DNA of 64,000 nt from Spongospora subterranea f. sp. subterranea (taxonomy: Eukaryota; Endomyxa: Phytomyxea; Phytomyxea; Plasmodiophorida). The notes below the pieces were generated by a model. It did not search any database. It was not told where the DNA came from and saw only the letters and a program-made list of their open reading frames with translations. The DNA lies in contig JAUGWO010000039.1 in assembly GCA_049724395.1 (NCBI GenBank), forward strand, positions 1 through 64,000. Direction: 5' to 3'. The translations under genes and the position numbers were made by a program. This document shows, in pieces, positions 33,682-43,366 of the stretch (positions within the stretch are counted from its first letter, which is position 1; each line of letters opens with the position of its first letter).

Positions 33682-36600
33682 ATGAGTGCTCCATCTTCTC
33701 CGGCCCTGAGCGCGGTGGTCCCGCGCCCGACCGCGTTCAGGGCGACAACAGTCTTCTCAGCTGCTGCTGATTTCAAGGTTACTTCATTTGATTGCTGGCG
33801 TAAGCAATGACCTATTCAAGTATTTGTTTCCAAGATCTGATGACTATCACTTTTCAGAAGATCGGGTCGTAGTTGGTTGTAATGACGGATCTTTACGGGT
33901 GTTTGCTCCTAGCGGCTCCCCCACAAAGGCCCGAATTCGTCGCCGTGTTTACGAAGTCGGGTTTCGCAAAACGACCTGTTGATAGTCTAATAATCATCGA
34001 ACCGTTGGATGTTATTGTGTCGATATCAGATTCAGTCTGCAATATCCACGACCTAACCTCATTTGCATTCTTTGGACCATTAGATACCGAAGGTTAAAAC
34101 TTTCAAGTTATCAGTTTTATGTGTTTATTTTGCCATAGGATCTCGCTGCACATCTATCGCTGTAAACGATTCTTGTCGCATGGGCATCAACGCCAAAGAA
34201 AAACATCCGTTTCTTGTTGCAGGTTGTTTGCTGTAATTCATTTCATTTTAGCAACTCAAAGTTCCTAGTTTTATCAAGGTCTAGATTGCACGTGTTTCAG
34301 TGGAAAGGTGCGCGTTTAAGATTCCAAATGGTGAAAGGGTTCAACATTGCAGACCGAGTCACTGCCGTTGACTTCATCCATGATACTAGTAGGTAGCTTG
34401 TTTTATCGTTGCAAATGCATTGCCCTAACCTGTGCAGCTCTTTGCCTCGCTTTCAGAAACCACTACGATATTCTTCACTTGGATTCTGGGCAGTTTCAGG
34501 AGCTGTTTTCCGCTCCAGCTTTCCCGGCAGAATCATTAATTGCAGTTCCGGCTTCGCTCTATCGTCGATCCGCGCCAAATCGTTATCAATGCTGTACCTC
34601 TGAAGTTATCACCAATAACAAAGTAGTTGCAGCAAAGGTTGCTGTGTCGCATATCAATGGTGCTCGATTATTTACTGTTTCAGCCAACGTTAGTCGACAT
34701 TTGCTATCTTGATCCATCCGCATGATGCTTTCTTTGCAGAGTTTGGCATCTCCTTTGACATCTACAACATTAATCGCTGTCGATAAACCTATTTCTGGGC
34801 TGTTATTCACGTCCCCGTACCTTCTGGTAATGACGCAGGACCGTATCTATCCGTTCAATACCGATCTTGAAGATGGCCTTGCCGAATCGGTTGCATTTTC
34901 AGAAGGATTTGCCTTCAGGGCAAAGTCCAACCAGTTTGCATTTGTAGCTTCGGCGACCTCTGTGCTGTTTTTGCATCGTCTCTCTATTGAAGGTGGAAAG
35001 TCGTGTTTTGGCGTGCTATTTCTCAGTGATTTTTTGTAGAACAAGTTTCAGAAATGTGTGCTTTGAAGCGATTCGATGCAGCTCTGATAATGTTAAAGGA
35101 GTCGTCCGGTGCGGCCGAATTTCCCAGCATTGACAACGTTGATCTTCGGCTGCGAGCTGTTAACGGTTTATTCGCGAAACATCTTTTCGACGAACAGATG
35201 TACCCTGCCGCCCTCAAACGATTCCAGCAATCAGACATTGATCCATGCCTAGTGTTAAGCAGTAAGCTTAATTTTGCCAGTTTCATTACTAAGCATTGTA
35301 TGACTTACTTGATCTAGTGTACAATGAGTTGGACGCGAGCGTCATGAATGACGAGGTATAACATAATCGCCAAAGTACTTAATGCTGCTCATCATATCAC
35401 AATTTTCAGACCGTATCTTCTTTAATTCCATATTTACTGCATCTTCGGAATGCGTTCCCGCGGCAGTCTTCTCTGGTGGCTGCTGTGGATACTCGAAAAA
35501 CTGTTGAGCTTGCTTCACTAGTTGATACTACCCTGTTGAAAATGTATCTAAAGGCAAGTGAAATATTATGTGTTTGGCGTTCAATGTCTAATTTATTGAT
35601 CAGGCTGACAGGAGGCTTGTCATTCCGTTCTTATCTCAAAGTCATTCATGCGATATTGATGCCGCTGAAGCAGCACTCATCAACGTCAATGAGTTCGATG
35701 CCGTACTGTTTCTTTTTCGTTCAAAAGGCCTGCACGACCGAGCCCTGAAGCTGCTTTATGATCTTTGCAATCGTCTAGATAGCGGGTTCAGTGGTGTCGG
35801 ACCAACGATATCATACCTTCGTCAATTAATGGAAGATATTGCCAACTGGGATGTGGTCAAAAATGCATCAAAATGGATTTTGGAAGCCGATCCTGTAGCA
35901 GCTGTCAGAATTTTTGTTGACCAGTACAGAAGGTCGTCGACTCTCGCCCTTGAGAAAGCTGGGAAAAGGGTTAACTCTGAAAGAATATTGGAATTTCTCG
36001 TCGAGGCTGCGTCTAAGGAGGTATTTTTGATTTTTATTAGCTTTTACATTTGTTTAACCTCACTATCCAGTCTTGTATTCTGTTCCTTGAGTCCTTCATC
36101 GAGCTCACAGGTAAATCGACCAAAAGGGGCTTTTCAGTTTACTAAACAATATGCTTTTTCAGGCAATACTGAACCGAAATTTCACAATGCTTTGGCAAAT
36201 TTTTACTTGGATTATCTGCAACCACCTACGTCGTCGGAAATGTTGGAGACTCGTCTTAGAATGCAGGATTTTTTGATCAATTCTGAATATTTCGACTGTC
36301 AACTGTTGCTGGAACGGTTCTCTTCTGATCTTACCAACCTACCGAAAGAGAGGGCGATCTTGCTGCACAAATGCGGCCGTTCTGAAGACGTATGACCACA
36401 GGGCATGTATTGTCGCGACCCTCATTCTTGCTTACAGGCAGTTAGAATTCTAGTTGTCTATGATAGCCCAATGGCCGCGGTTCAATTTTGCGACGCGCAC
36501 ACAAATTCTCAGTCGCAATTGCATATGTTGGTTTTCCTCAAATGAGCACGTTGTTGTAATTGTTTCCTGATCCACACCGCAGGATGTTGCTACGTGTTCT

Positions 36601-37069
36601 GCTCTCTGACGAGCCACCCGATAACTGTTTACTCGATCGTGCATTGGAACTAGTTCAAACTCACACCAGCTGCATCAATGCAACTGAAGCCATTAACCTA
36701 TTTCCGGCAACGCTTCCTGTAGCCAAACTTAAGCACTTCTTTGAGAAGATGGTCACTCAACTTTTTGTTTCTATTGTTTTTTAAATTTCTGTCCAGGTAT
36801 GCTTAAACCTTGAATTTCATCGACGAAATCAAATGGAGGAGCACCTTTCTCGCGGCGAAAATCGCAAATCTCACTTACGACTGAATGAATTATTGCAGCA
36901 ATATGTTGTTGTCGATGGGACTGGTCATTGTCGGCGCTGCCGACAGGCTATATCGGGAACGAGCACGGTAATTGTCAGACGCCCTGACGGATCTGTGGTC
37001 GACTATAAATGCTGTGACGACGACATATTAATTCATCCTAGCACCAGTCCAGAAAGATATCTTCCTTAG
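33682..37069 (+). CDS. VPS39: VPS39 (Vam6), HOPS tethering subunit
   Basis: VPS39 links Rab7 to the HOPS complex on late endosomes, lysosomes or vacuoles. The N-terminal half reads as the CNH propeller (RVVVGCNDGSLRVF; NIHDLTSF). The C-terminal half follows the human protein step by step: DTTLLKMYLKA with DTTLLKCYLHT, KGLHDRALKLLYD with KGLHEKALQVLVD, KFHNALANFYLDYL with RFHNCLIQLYCEKV, ATEAINLFPATLPV with TTKALNLLPANTQI, and a final zinc-binding pair CRRCRQAI then VVDYKCCDDD. About ten exons with short introns; stop at 37069. The first exon is uncertain: the ATG at 33682 gives a plausible N-terminus, but its phase does not fit the next exon. Near 33930-33960 two frames overlap, probably from a one-base indel. 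Confidence 0.85.
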
Positions 37070-37199
37070 GCAATATTCCGGCAAATATGTGCAGAGTTAG
37101 TGATTCATGCATGAATCAACGTGCAGTCGAAGTTCCTGTTTTGTTGAAGGATTTTACTATATCTATTGCGATACATATCATATTTATTTGTTGTTTACT

Positions 37200-37646
37200 A
37201 TGCGTTTGTTGTTGGCTGTAGTAACCATCGTCATTGCGCTTGTTGTACCTCGCGTTTTTGGAGATCCAGAGGTTGTCACGCCCATTGTCGTGGATTCTGA
37301 AACTCTAGTTAGCAACTCAAATGAAACGGTGCCGCCTGCGACGCCAGTTGAGGCTAAGGCAAAAGCCAAGAAATCGAAGTGGCAATACGGAGACGCCAGT
37401 AAATACAAGCACCTACCGAAAAAAGCCACTGACAAAAAGAAAAACGGGTTAACATTGTCCAGCAAGGATAAAAGTGATCGTAAAAAACTCTCGATGAATG
37501 CGAACGATCACGCAAAGAAAATAGAGCACCGATTAGCAGCAAGGGATAATGAACTGAATGGATCCAAGAAAAAACCAGGCGGGGCCAATCCTCGAGATCT
37601 AACCCAAGGCATTATGGGCAATGTGTTCGGCGGTTTCAAGAAGTGA
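37200..37646 (+). CDS. Small secreted lysine-rich protein
   Basis: A single-exon frame of 148 codons. ATG at 37200 starts a signal peptide (MRLLLAVVTIVIALVVPRVFG). The mature part has a short acidic/threonine-rich spacer and is then strongly basic (KAKAKKSKWQYGDASKYKHL, KKATDKKKNG, SDRKKLSMN) with about 25 lysines. No cysteines and no membrane anchor. No family recognised. The stop at 37646 lies 11 bases from the end of the convergent TatD gene. Confidence 0.75.
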   Translation: MRLLLAVVTIVIALVVPRVFGDPEVVTPIVVDSETLVSNSNETVPPATPVEAKAKAKKSKWQYGDASKYKHLPKKATDKKKNGLTLSSKDKSDRKKLSMNANDHAKKIEHRLAARDNELNGSKKKPGGANPRDLTQGIMGNVFGGFKK

Positions 37647-37657
37647 AACTGTGATTC

Positions 37658-38533
37658 CTATAAACTAAATAATTTGTTAGCATTCTCAGTGGTAATTCTG
37701 GCGATCTCGTCAGGTGTGATTGGGGCAGCATGGTCAGTATAGCATTGCGCCACTTTCCTGGCAACATACTCGATCAGAGCGGGCTCATTGATCTTGGGTT
37801 TCGGGCGTATGGCGCCTGTCGGGATATTCCTTGGCAGAAGGTAGGGTGCGTCGGTCTCGATCAGGAGCCGATCCTTGGGTATCGCGGCCACGATTCGTGC
37901 GAGACCTTGACCGCGCCCTGGCCGTTCGTCGCAAACCCAACCCGTTATGCCAATATGAAACCCATACTGCAAATACCTCAGTAAATGTTCGAGATCTTCA
38001 TCGGTATAGCAATGTAGAACTCCACGCCACTGCCGATTCAGTCCTCCAATATCGTCCAATGCCGAACAGAAATCATCATGGGTGTCACCACGAGAATGCA
38101 GAAATAGCGGCATATCGAGATCTAAACTTAACTGTAATTGAGCACGGAACAGGGTTCGTTGATCTGCTGGTTCTGAGAAATTCCTTTCGTAATCTAGACC
38201 GCATTCACCAACAGCAACGACGACGTCGCGGTTTTCCTCGATCAATTTGCGAAATTGTTGGACCGAGTCGTGTTGAAGATGACGACTCGATTCGTGAGGG
38301 TGACAGCCAACTGTGCACGTTAAGCGCGGCGTCGTGGAGGACGGTGGCCATTGTCGGCAGAGGGCAATGGCGGCGGCCGACTCCTTCAGCGATACGCCGG
38401 TGACGATGATATGTCCAATGCCAGAAGCGGCCGCCCGATGCAGAACGGCTCCAACATCCTTGAACTGGTGCGCGGTTAGGTTGCAGCCGATATCAACCAA
38501 GGCCGCACCCAATCCTGCCGGCCATACCGCCAT
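37658..38533 (-). CDS. TatD-family metal-dependent DNase
   Basis: An intronless 291-residue protein of the TatD/TATDN1 family: metal-dependent 3'-5' exonucleases with a TIM-barrel fold. Motifs in order: DIGCNLTAHQF (the variant N-terminal site of eukaryotic TATDN1), VGCHPHE, GECGLDYERN, FLHSRG, LHCYTD and IETDAPYLLPR. Length and motif spacing are normal. ATG at 38533. Absence of introns contrasts with most neighbours. Confidence 0.92.
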   Translation of the reverse strand: MAVWPAGLGAALVDIGCNLTAHQFKDVGAVLHRAAASGIGHIIVTGVSLKESAAAIALCRQWPPSSTTPRLTCTVGCHPHESSRHLQHDSVQQFRKLIEENRDVVVAVGECGLDYERNFSEPADQRTLFRAQLQLSLDLDMPLFLHSRGDTHDDFCSALDDIGGLNRQWRGVLHCYTDEDLEHLLRYLQYGFHIGITGWVCDERPGRGQGLARIVAAIPKDRLLIETDAPYLLPRNIPTGAIRPKPKINEPALIEYVARKVAQCYTDHAAPITPDEIARITTENANKLFSL

Positions 38534-39188
38534 GATGACGTGGATTGCCGGAAGATCGTTCGCGCCTGCTGACGGCGGATCACGGAGACTGATTGTTCAG
38601 ACGGACGGGTCGTCTGATTTATTGTCTGACAATTGGCCGGTTAATTAGTTGCTATTTAGAGGATATAGCACGATACTGCAAAAATGGGTGTTCGAGATGA
38701 AGAGCGAAAACAGTCAACCTGGTGACCGGGGCGGGGGCACCGCAGCCAATAATTTAGGGCATGGGCGAGTCAGAGGTAAACTGGTACATCCAGGGGCACA
38801 AAGTGGAACTTAATTCGGCCTGATACAAATCTCGTTCAACGTATATGGCGGTGGTTTCAGAAGGGTTGATGAACAAATAAACTATGGTGGGGAAAACATC
38901 CGTTTTTTCAGACCGAAATTAGCCGATTTTTATCTTTTGATAGCCGGAAACGGTTTGCGGTTTTCATCATGTGAACGCCAAGTCGTCGGTCCCAACCCAT
39001 GTTCCAAAGGCTTGTAAATACCTGCCGAGTCAGCATTGTTCGCCGCCTTTTGAAGACCGAGGAGAAACTACTTTCCCGTTTTTAGTTGACGTCAGGGTTA
39101 AGGACCCGACTCATATAGTGTTGATGGGTCCGTGACGGAGTCCGTGATATCTGCCCGACACCAGCAATCACAGTCTCCAAACAACGCG
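38534..39188. promoter_or_regulatory. Divergent region between TatD and ribosomal protein eL43
   Basis: No supported gene. It separates two divergent genes and should contain both promoters. A GC-rich patch near 38725-38745 (accggggcgggggcacc) stands out. Confidence 0.45.
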
Positions 39189-39539
39189 ATGGCGAAACGC
39201 ACGAAGAAGGTGGGCATCACCGGCAAGTATGGAACGCGTTATGGTGCCTCCCTGCGTAAGCAGATCAAGAAGATCGAGGTGTCTCAGCACGCCACCTACA
39301 CCTGCTCCTTCTGTGGCAAGGATGCCGTCAAGCGCCAAGCGGTCGGCATCTGGAACTGCTCCGGTTGCCGCAAGGTATTAGCCGGTGGAGCCTACACAGT
39401 CAAGTAAGATCGCCACGAGGTCGCTATCCCTTGTCCGGATCTAAATGTGTGTGTTTTTCCTAGCACGGCGTCCGCCATGACCGTCCGAAGCACCATCCGT
39501 CGTCTGCGTGATCTCAAGGCCAAGGCCACAAACGCTTAA
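39189..39539 (+). CDS. RPL37A: Ribosomal protein eL43 (RPL37A)
   Basis: A zinc-ribbon protein of the large cytosolic ribosomal subunit. Exon 1 (39189-39403) begins [19 protein letters not shown] and holds the zinc ribbon [19 protein letters not shown] followed by SGC. A 60-bp intron (39404-39463) leads to [18 protein letters not shown] and a stop at 39539. Length and all four zinc cysteines are as in the family. I use the ATG at 39189 because it is the family start; the frame is open further upstream. Confidence 0.96.
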
Positions 39540-39802
39540 ATTGTCATAAACTTTACCAAACATTTATTGTCGTAATCTGGCTTCAACTTAAAATATCGCC
39601 CAACGTTATTAATTCCCGTGCAACGGATCATGTCGAATTTCAAGATCAGCAGAACGTGTTGATGTTGTTCTTCTATGATGTTGGCGCTCGTCCCCGGGCA
39701 CTATTCGCTCGCTCCAGTTGACAATATTATATCGCCCATTGCTTCGCATATCGCATCGATGGCTTCGGATCAGTTCCCGCTCCTATTACGACATTCTCTA
39801 AT

Positions 39803-40407
39803 TCATAATCCTGATAGGTTTTCGATCATAATCAATACCCGTTTGGTGTTCTCCTGGTGTTTCATCATCTGCCCGTATATACCAGGGAATCTCTGCTGAT
39901 TGATGATATCGTATCCGACCGAGGCGGCCGTCGACGACGTTTTCCTCATCAACGCCGCCAGCTTGGCGAACTGTTGCGCCTCCAGTGTTTCAATCCGTGT
40001 TATTTCTTTTTGAATCCTTCTCGTCCTTCGTCGTTCGTCTCTACGCTGATGATCAGCGGACTGTTGATCTCGGGCTCTAAACACATTCACCAGAACTACT
40101 CAATTAGCGCCGCGATCCGACTCAACAGAAGTTGATTTGTCGACCTGAGCTCGACGTCAACGAACGGTTCGTGATCGAATCGTTCTGTCTCTGAACAGAA
40201 CGCTGGCGACACCTCGACGTGGTCGAAAGGGTGATCGATCCTATCCCTGTCGGCGTTGGTCATCCCGATACGCTGCTTGATGCGTTCCTTCATGAAGGCG
40301 TCGGTGCCCGGCCGATGCGGTGCCGTCCTGGGCCCCGATGATGGATATGATCGAATGGGTTCGTTGATATACGAGACCGCCATCCCAGGTCGGAACGCTG
40401 TCGTCAT
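39803..40407 (-). CDS. Coiled-coil protein, function unknown
   Basis: ATG at 40407 (MTTAFRPGMAVSYINEPIRS). A 23-bp GT-AG intron (40077-40099) joins LLLSRIAALIE in phase to ARDQQSADHQRRDERRRTRR. Without it the frame stops at once, and the second part would have only a GTG start. The second half is highly charged and predicted helical or coiled coil (EITRIETLEAQQFAKLAALM). About 193 residues in all. No family recognised. It is transcribed toward the eL43 gene. Confidence 0.6.
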
Positions 40408-40575
40408 TTGCCCATGAACTGAGGTCGCGTGCCGACTAAATCGCCGACATCGGTATCTGCCATCACAACGTCAGCGAACCCTTCCCATAAAACGCCGAAA
40501 TGGATTACCAGGGGATAAGTACAATTAGATTTATAAAAACACAGTATTAGAGTGATTTATTTGGGCCACTAGAAA

Positions 40576-41253
40576 AGACTGGATTCAAATCACCAGTTAT
40601 GATGTTCAAAAGACTGGATTCAAATCACCAGTTATGATGTTCAAAAGACTGGATTCAAATCACCAGTTATGATGTTCAAAAGACTGGATTCAAATCACCA
40701 GTTATGATGTTCAAAAGACTGGATTCAACTCACCAGTTATGATGTTCAAAAGACTGGATTCAAATCACCAGTTATGATGTTCAAAAGACTGGATTCAAAT
40801 CACCAGTTATGATGTTCAAAAGACTGGATTCAACTCACCAGTTATGATGTTCAAAAGACTGGATTCAAATCACCAGTTATGATGTTCAAAAGACTGGATT
40901 CAAATCACCAGTTATGATGTTCAAAAGACTGGATTCAAATCACCAGTTATGATGTTCAAAAGACTGGATTCAACTCACCAGTTATGATGTTCAAAAGACT
41001 GGATTCAAATCACCAGTTATGATGTTCAAAAGACTGGATTCAAATCACCAGTTATGATGTTCAAAAGACTGGATTCAAATCACCAGTTATGATGTTCAAA
41101 AGACTGGATTCAAATCACCAGTTATGATGTTCAAAAGACTGGATTCAAATCACCAGTTATGATGTTCAAAAGACTGGATTCAAATCACCAGTTATGATGT
41201 TCAAAAGACTGGATTCAAATCACCAGTTATGATGTTCAAAAGACTGGATTCAA
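40576..41253. repeat. 35-bp minisatellite, 19 copies plus a partial
   Basis: The unit agactggattcaaatcacca + gttatgatgttcaaa repeats without spacers from 40576; the last, partial copy ends at about 41253. Copies 5, 8 and 12 carry the same single change (caact for caaat); the rest are identical. Such homogeneity implies recent expansion. The array stops where the Harbinger element begins. Confidence 0.97.
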
Positions 41254-43366
41254 GGGTTGGCCGTAAAACTCATCCAACTTTTCACGCACAACCGTAAACT
41301 ACAGTACCTATTCGTCCCACTTTCCAAGTTCATGCCACTTCGTACGGAACGGCGTAAGTTCGTTTATGGATTCAAGCTCATCTTCGTCTGAATTTATGTG
41401 GATCATGCTTGCCAAGAGTTCGATCTTCTAATAGTACGTGCTGCGTTGGCCGCATCGATAGTAGTTATTAACTGCTTGGAAGATGGTAATGTTGACTATT
41501 CTGTCAACCCTGACCGTCCGAAGTTCGACCGGTTGGGCAACTTGTTAAAGGCCCACTCAAGTGTGTTCCAAATGAATGTCGGATTCACCCTAGGGGAATT
41601 TGAAGAGTTATGCACTATCGCTTGCCCAATTTTGGATCTCTGTGCACGCTCGACTGGAGAAATGCGACAAGCTGGTGGGCGACCGCCGAAACTTTCCAGT
41701 CCTGAACGGATTCTAGCTTCCATTTTTCATTTTAAGCATAATACTACTGGACGATATGAATCAATTCATTGGAATTATAGTCGGTCGGGAATATTTGACG
41801 ACACTGTTTTTGTTTTGAGTGTTATTACTCAAGTCCTCGACAATGAAATTTAATGGCCCGATTCTGAACGAAGAAGGGACTTGGGATCGAGAATACCTTC
41901 GATGCCGGGCTGTATTGGGTTCGTTGATGGAATTTGTGTCGGATTCGCCGTCCCCAAAGACCAAATCATGGTCTTTATCATAATCGTAGGAAACGAGGAT
42001 ATTTCTTCAATAACATAGCTGTCATTGATCATGACTGTCTGTTATGTTGATCCTGGATATGCTGGAAGCTTCCATGATGTTAATTGCTTACGAAATTCCC
42101 AACTGCATCGAACTTGGCGCGATCGCTTCACACGAACAGAAGCTGCAGCTGGCGTTTACTTTGAGTTTTTACTCGGAGATCCAGGATATTCGAGAGTTGA
42201 TATGTACATACTTAGAAGAGTTGATCGACGTGAACTCGGTGCTAATGCGGCTGCAAACCCGGTTGTTGATGCGTTTAACAAACACCACGCAGGAATGAGA
42301 ATAACAGTTGAATGGGGAATAGGAGGCCTCAAGAACCGGTTCAAGAAATTATTAAACATCACTCCCAACAGGCAAAAGAAGTTCGGGATAATGCTCACAG
42401 CGGCCGCGATTCTCACAAATTTTGTTCATCGAAGACGCCAAGACTTCAATATTGCTGACCTGGGATTGCTAGAAGGAAATAATGATGAAGGATATGCTAA
42501 ATCAACTGGGGTTGATTTGTTGATATTTATTAATAAAATGGAGATTCATTTTTTCCAGCAGTTCTTCTTTTGTTATTATTCCAGCATTGTGCAGTTGAAT
42601 AAGCTGCTCAGCTTTTGCTTTATTTCTGTCCATATTTAATCGTTGCCGATCGATTTCGATTCGCAGATTTGTAGTTTCCTGGTCAAAATTAAGCCGTTGT
42701 TGTTTAACCACTAACGACTGCTGCGCCATCTCTAACTTTCGCTTCTGTGCAACTTCGAAACTGTCCGAATATCGAGTTCTGTCTGCCAGCATTGATTCCA
42801 TCGTATCAGCTATAGATTGCACATCCGCATATGCATCCGATTTCGTAGGAGGGGACCTTGTAGTACTGGAGCGGGAACTCTTCGGAAGATCTGGGTGGGC
42901 GTTGGCAATTCCAGAGAGCATTCCTTCGAAGGTTGAGCACATTTCGCGACGCGTAGCTGTCGGACTGTTTCAATTTCTCGACTAAATTGTCATCCTGCAG
43001 GACTGCTTGGTCATTCTTTCCATCGTTGGCGCCCCCAGTTTCAATGTCGCCTAGGGTGGCTTTAAGCTGCTTTTTAAGTGAATCTTCCTTGAGGTTTCGA
43101 AAGCCTTCTAAGCCTGGTACGTCTTTGAAGACAGACTCCTATACCTGTTTCGGTAATCGCTGAACAACCTTCTTCCGACCTTTAGAATACTCAGCGAAAT
43201 GAGTTCGATACGATTTTGTCATCTCTAACACCATGTGATTAGTTATGACCTGCCGGCCAATGCTGGCATCGGGGGCCTGATCAATTGGAGACGCCATAAC
43301 AACACGATTGAGGTGTGAATACACTCCTGACGAGCAAACCGGGATGAAAAAGTTTGAGCCGGTTTT
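41254..43366. mobile_element. PIF/Harbinger DNA transposon, dead copy
   Basis: The plus strand carries a Harbinger transposase (about 41398-42520): a helix-turn-helix region, then CIGFVDGICVGF (first Asp), FCYVDPGYAGSFHDVN (second Asp) and VEWGIGGLKNRFKKLL (Glu). It is interrupted by an in-frame TAA at 41851-41853 and by frame shifts near 42000-42040. On the minus strand (43324 to about 42502) lies the element's second gene, a charged coiled-coil protein (ends KEELLEKMNLHFINKYQQIN), itself broken near 43138 and 42950. End sequences at about 41254 and 43330-43366 look weakly like inverted repeats (ctcatccaacttttca against the complement of gatgaaaaagtttgag). The Copia element abuts its right end. 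Confidence 0.7.

Noticed and set aside
37831-38403. 190-codon plus-strand frame inside TatD
   Set aside because: The opposite strand encodes a complete, motif-perfect TatD protein.
40576-41253. Possible CRISPR array
   Set aside because: The 35-bp units follow each other without spacers, and the sequence is eukaryotic; it is a minisatellite.
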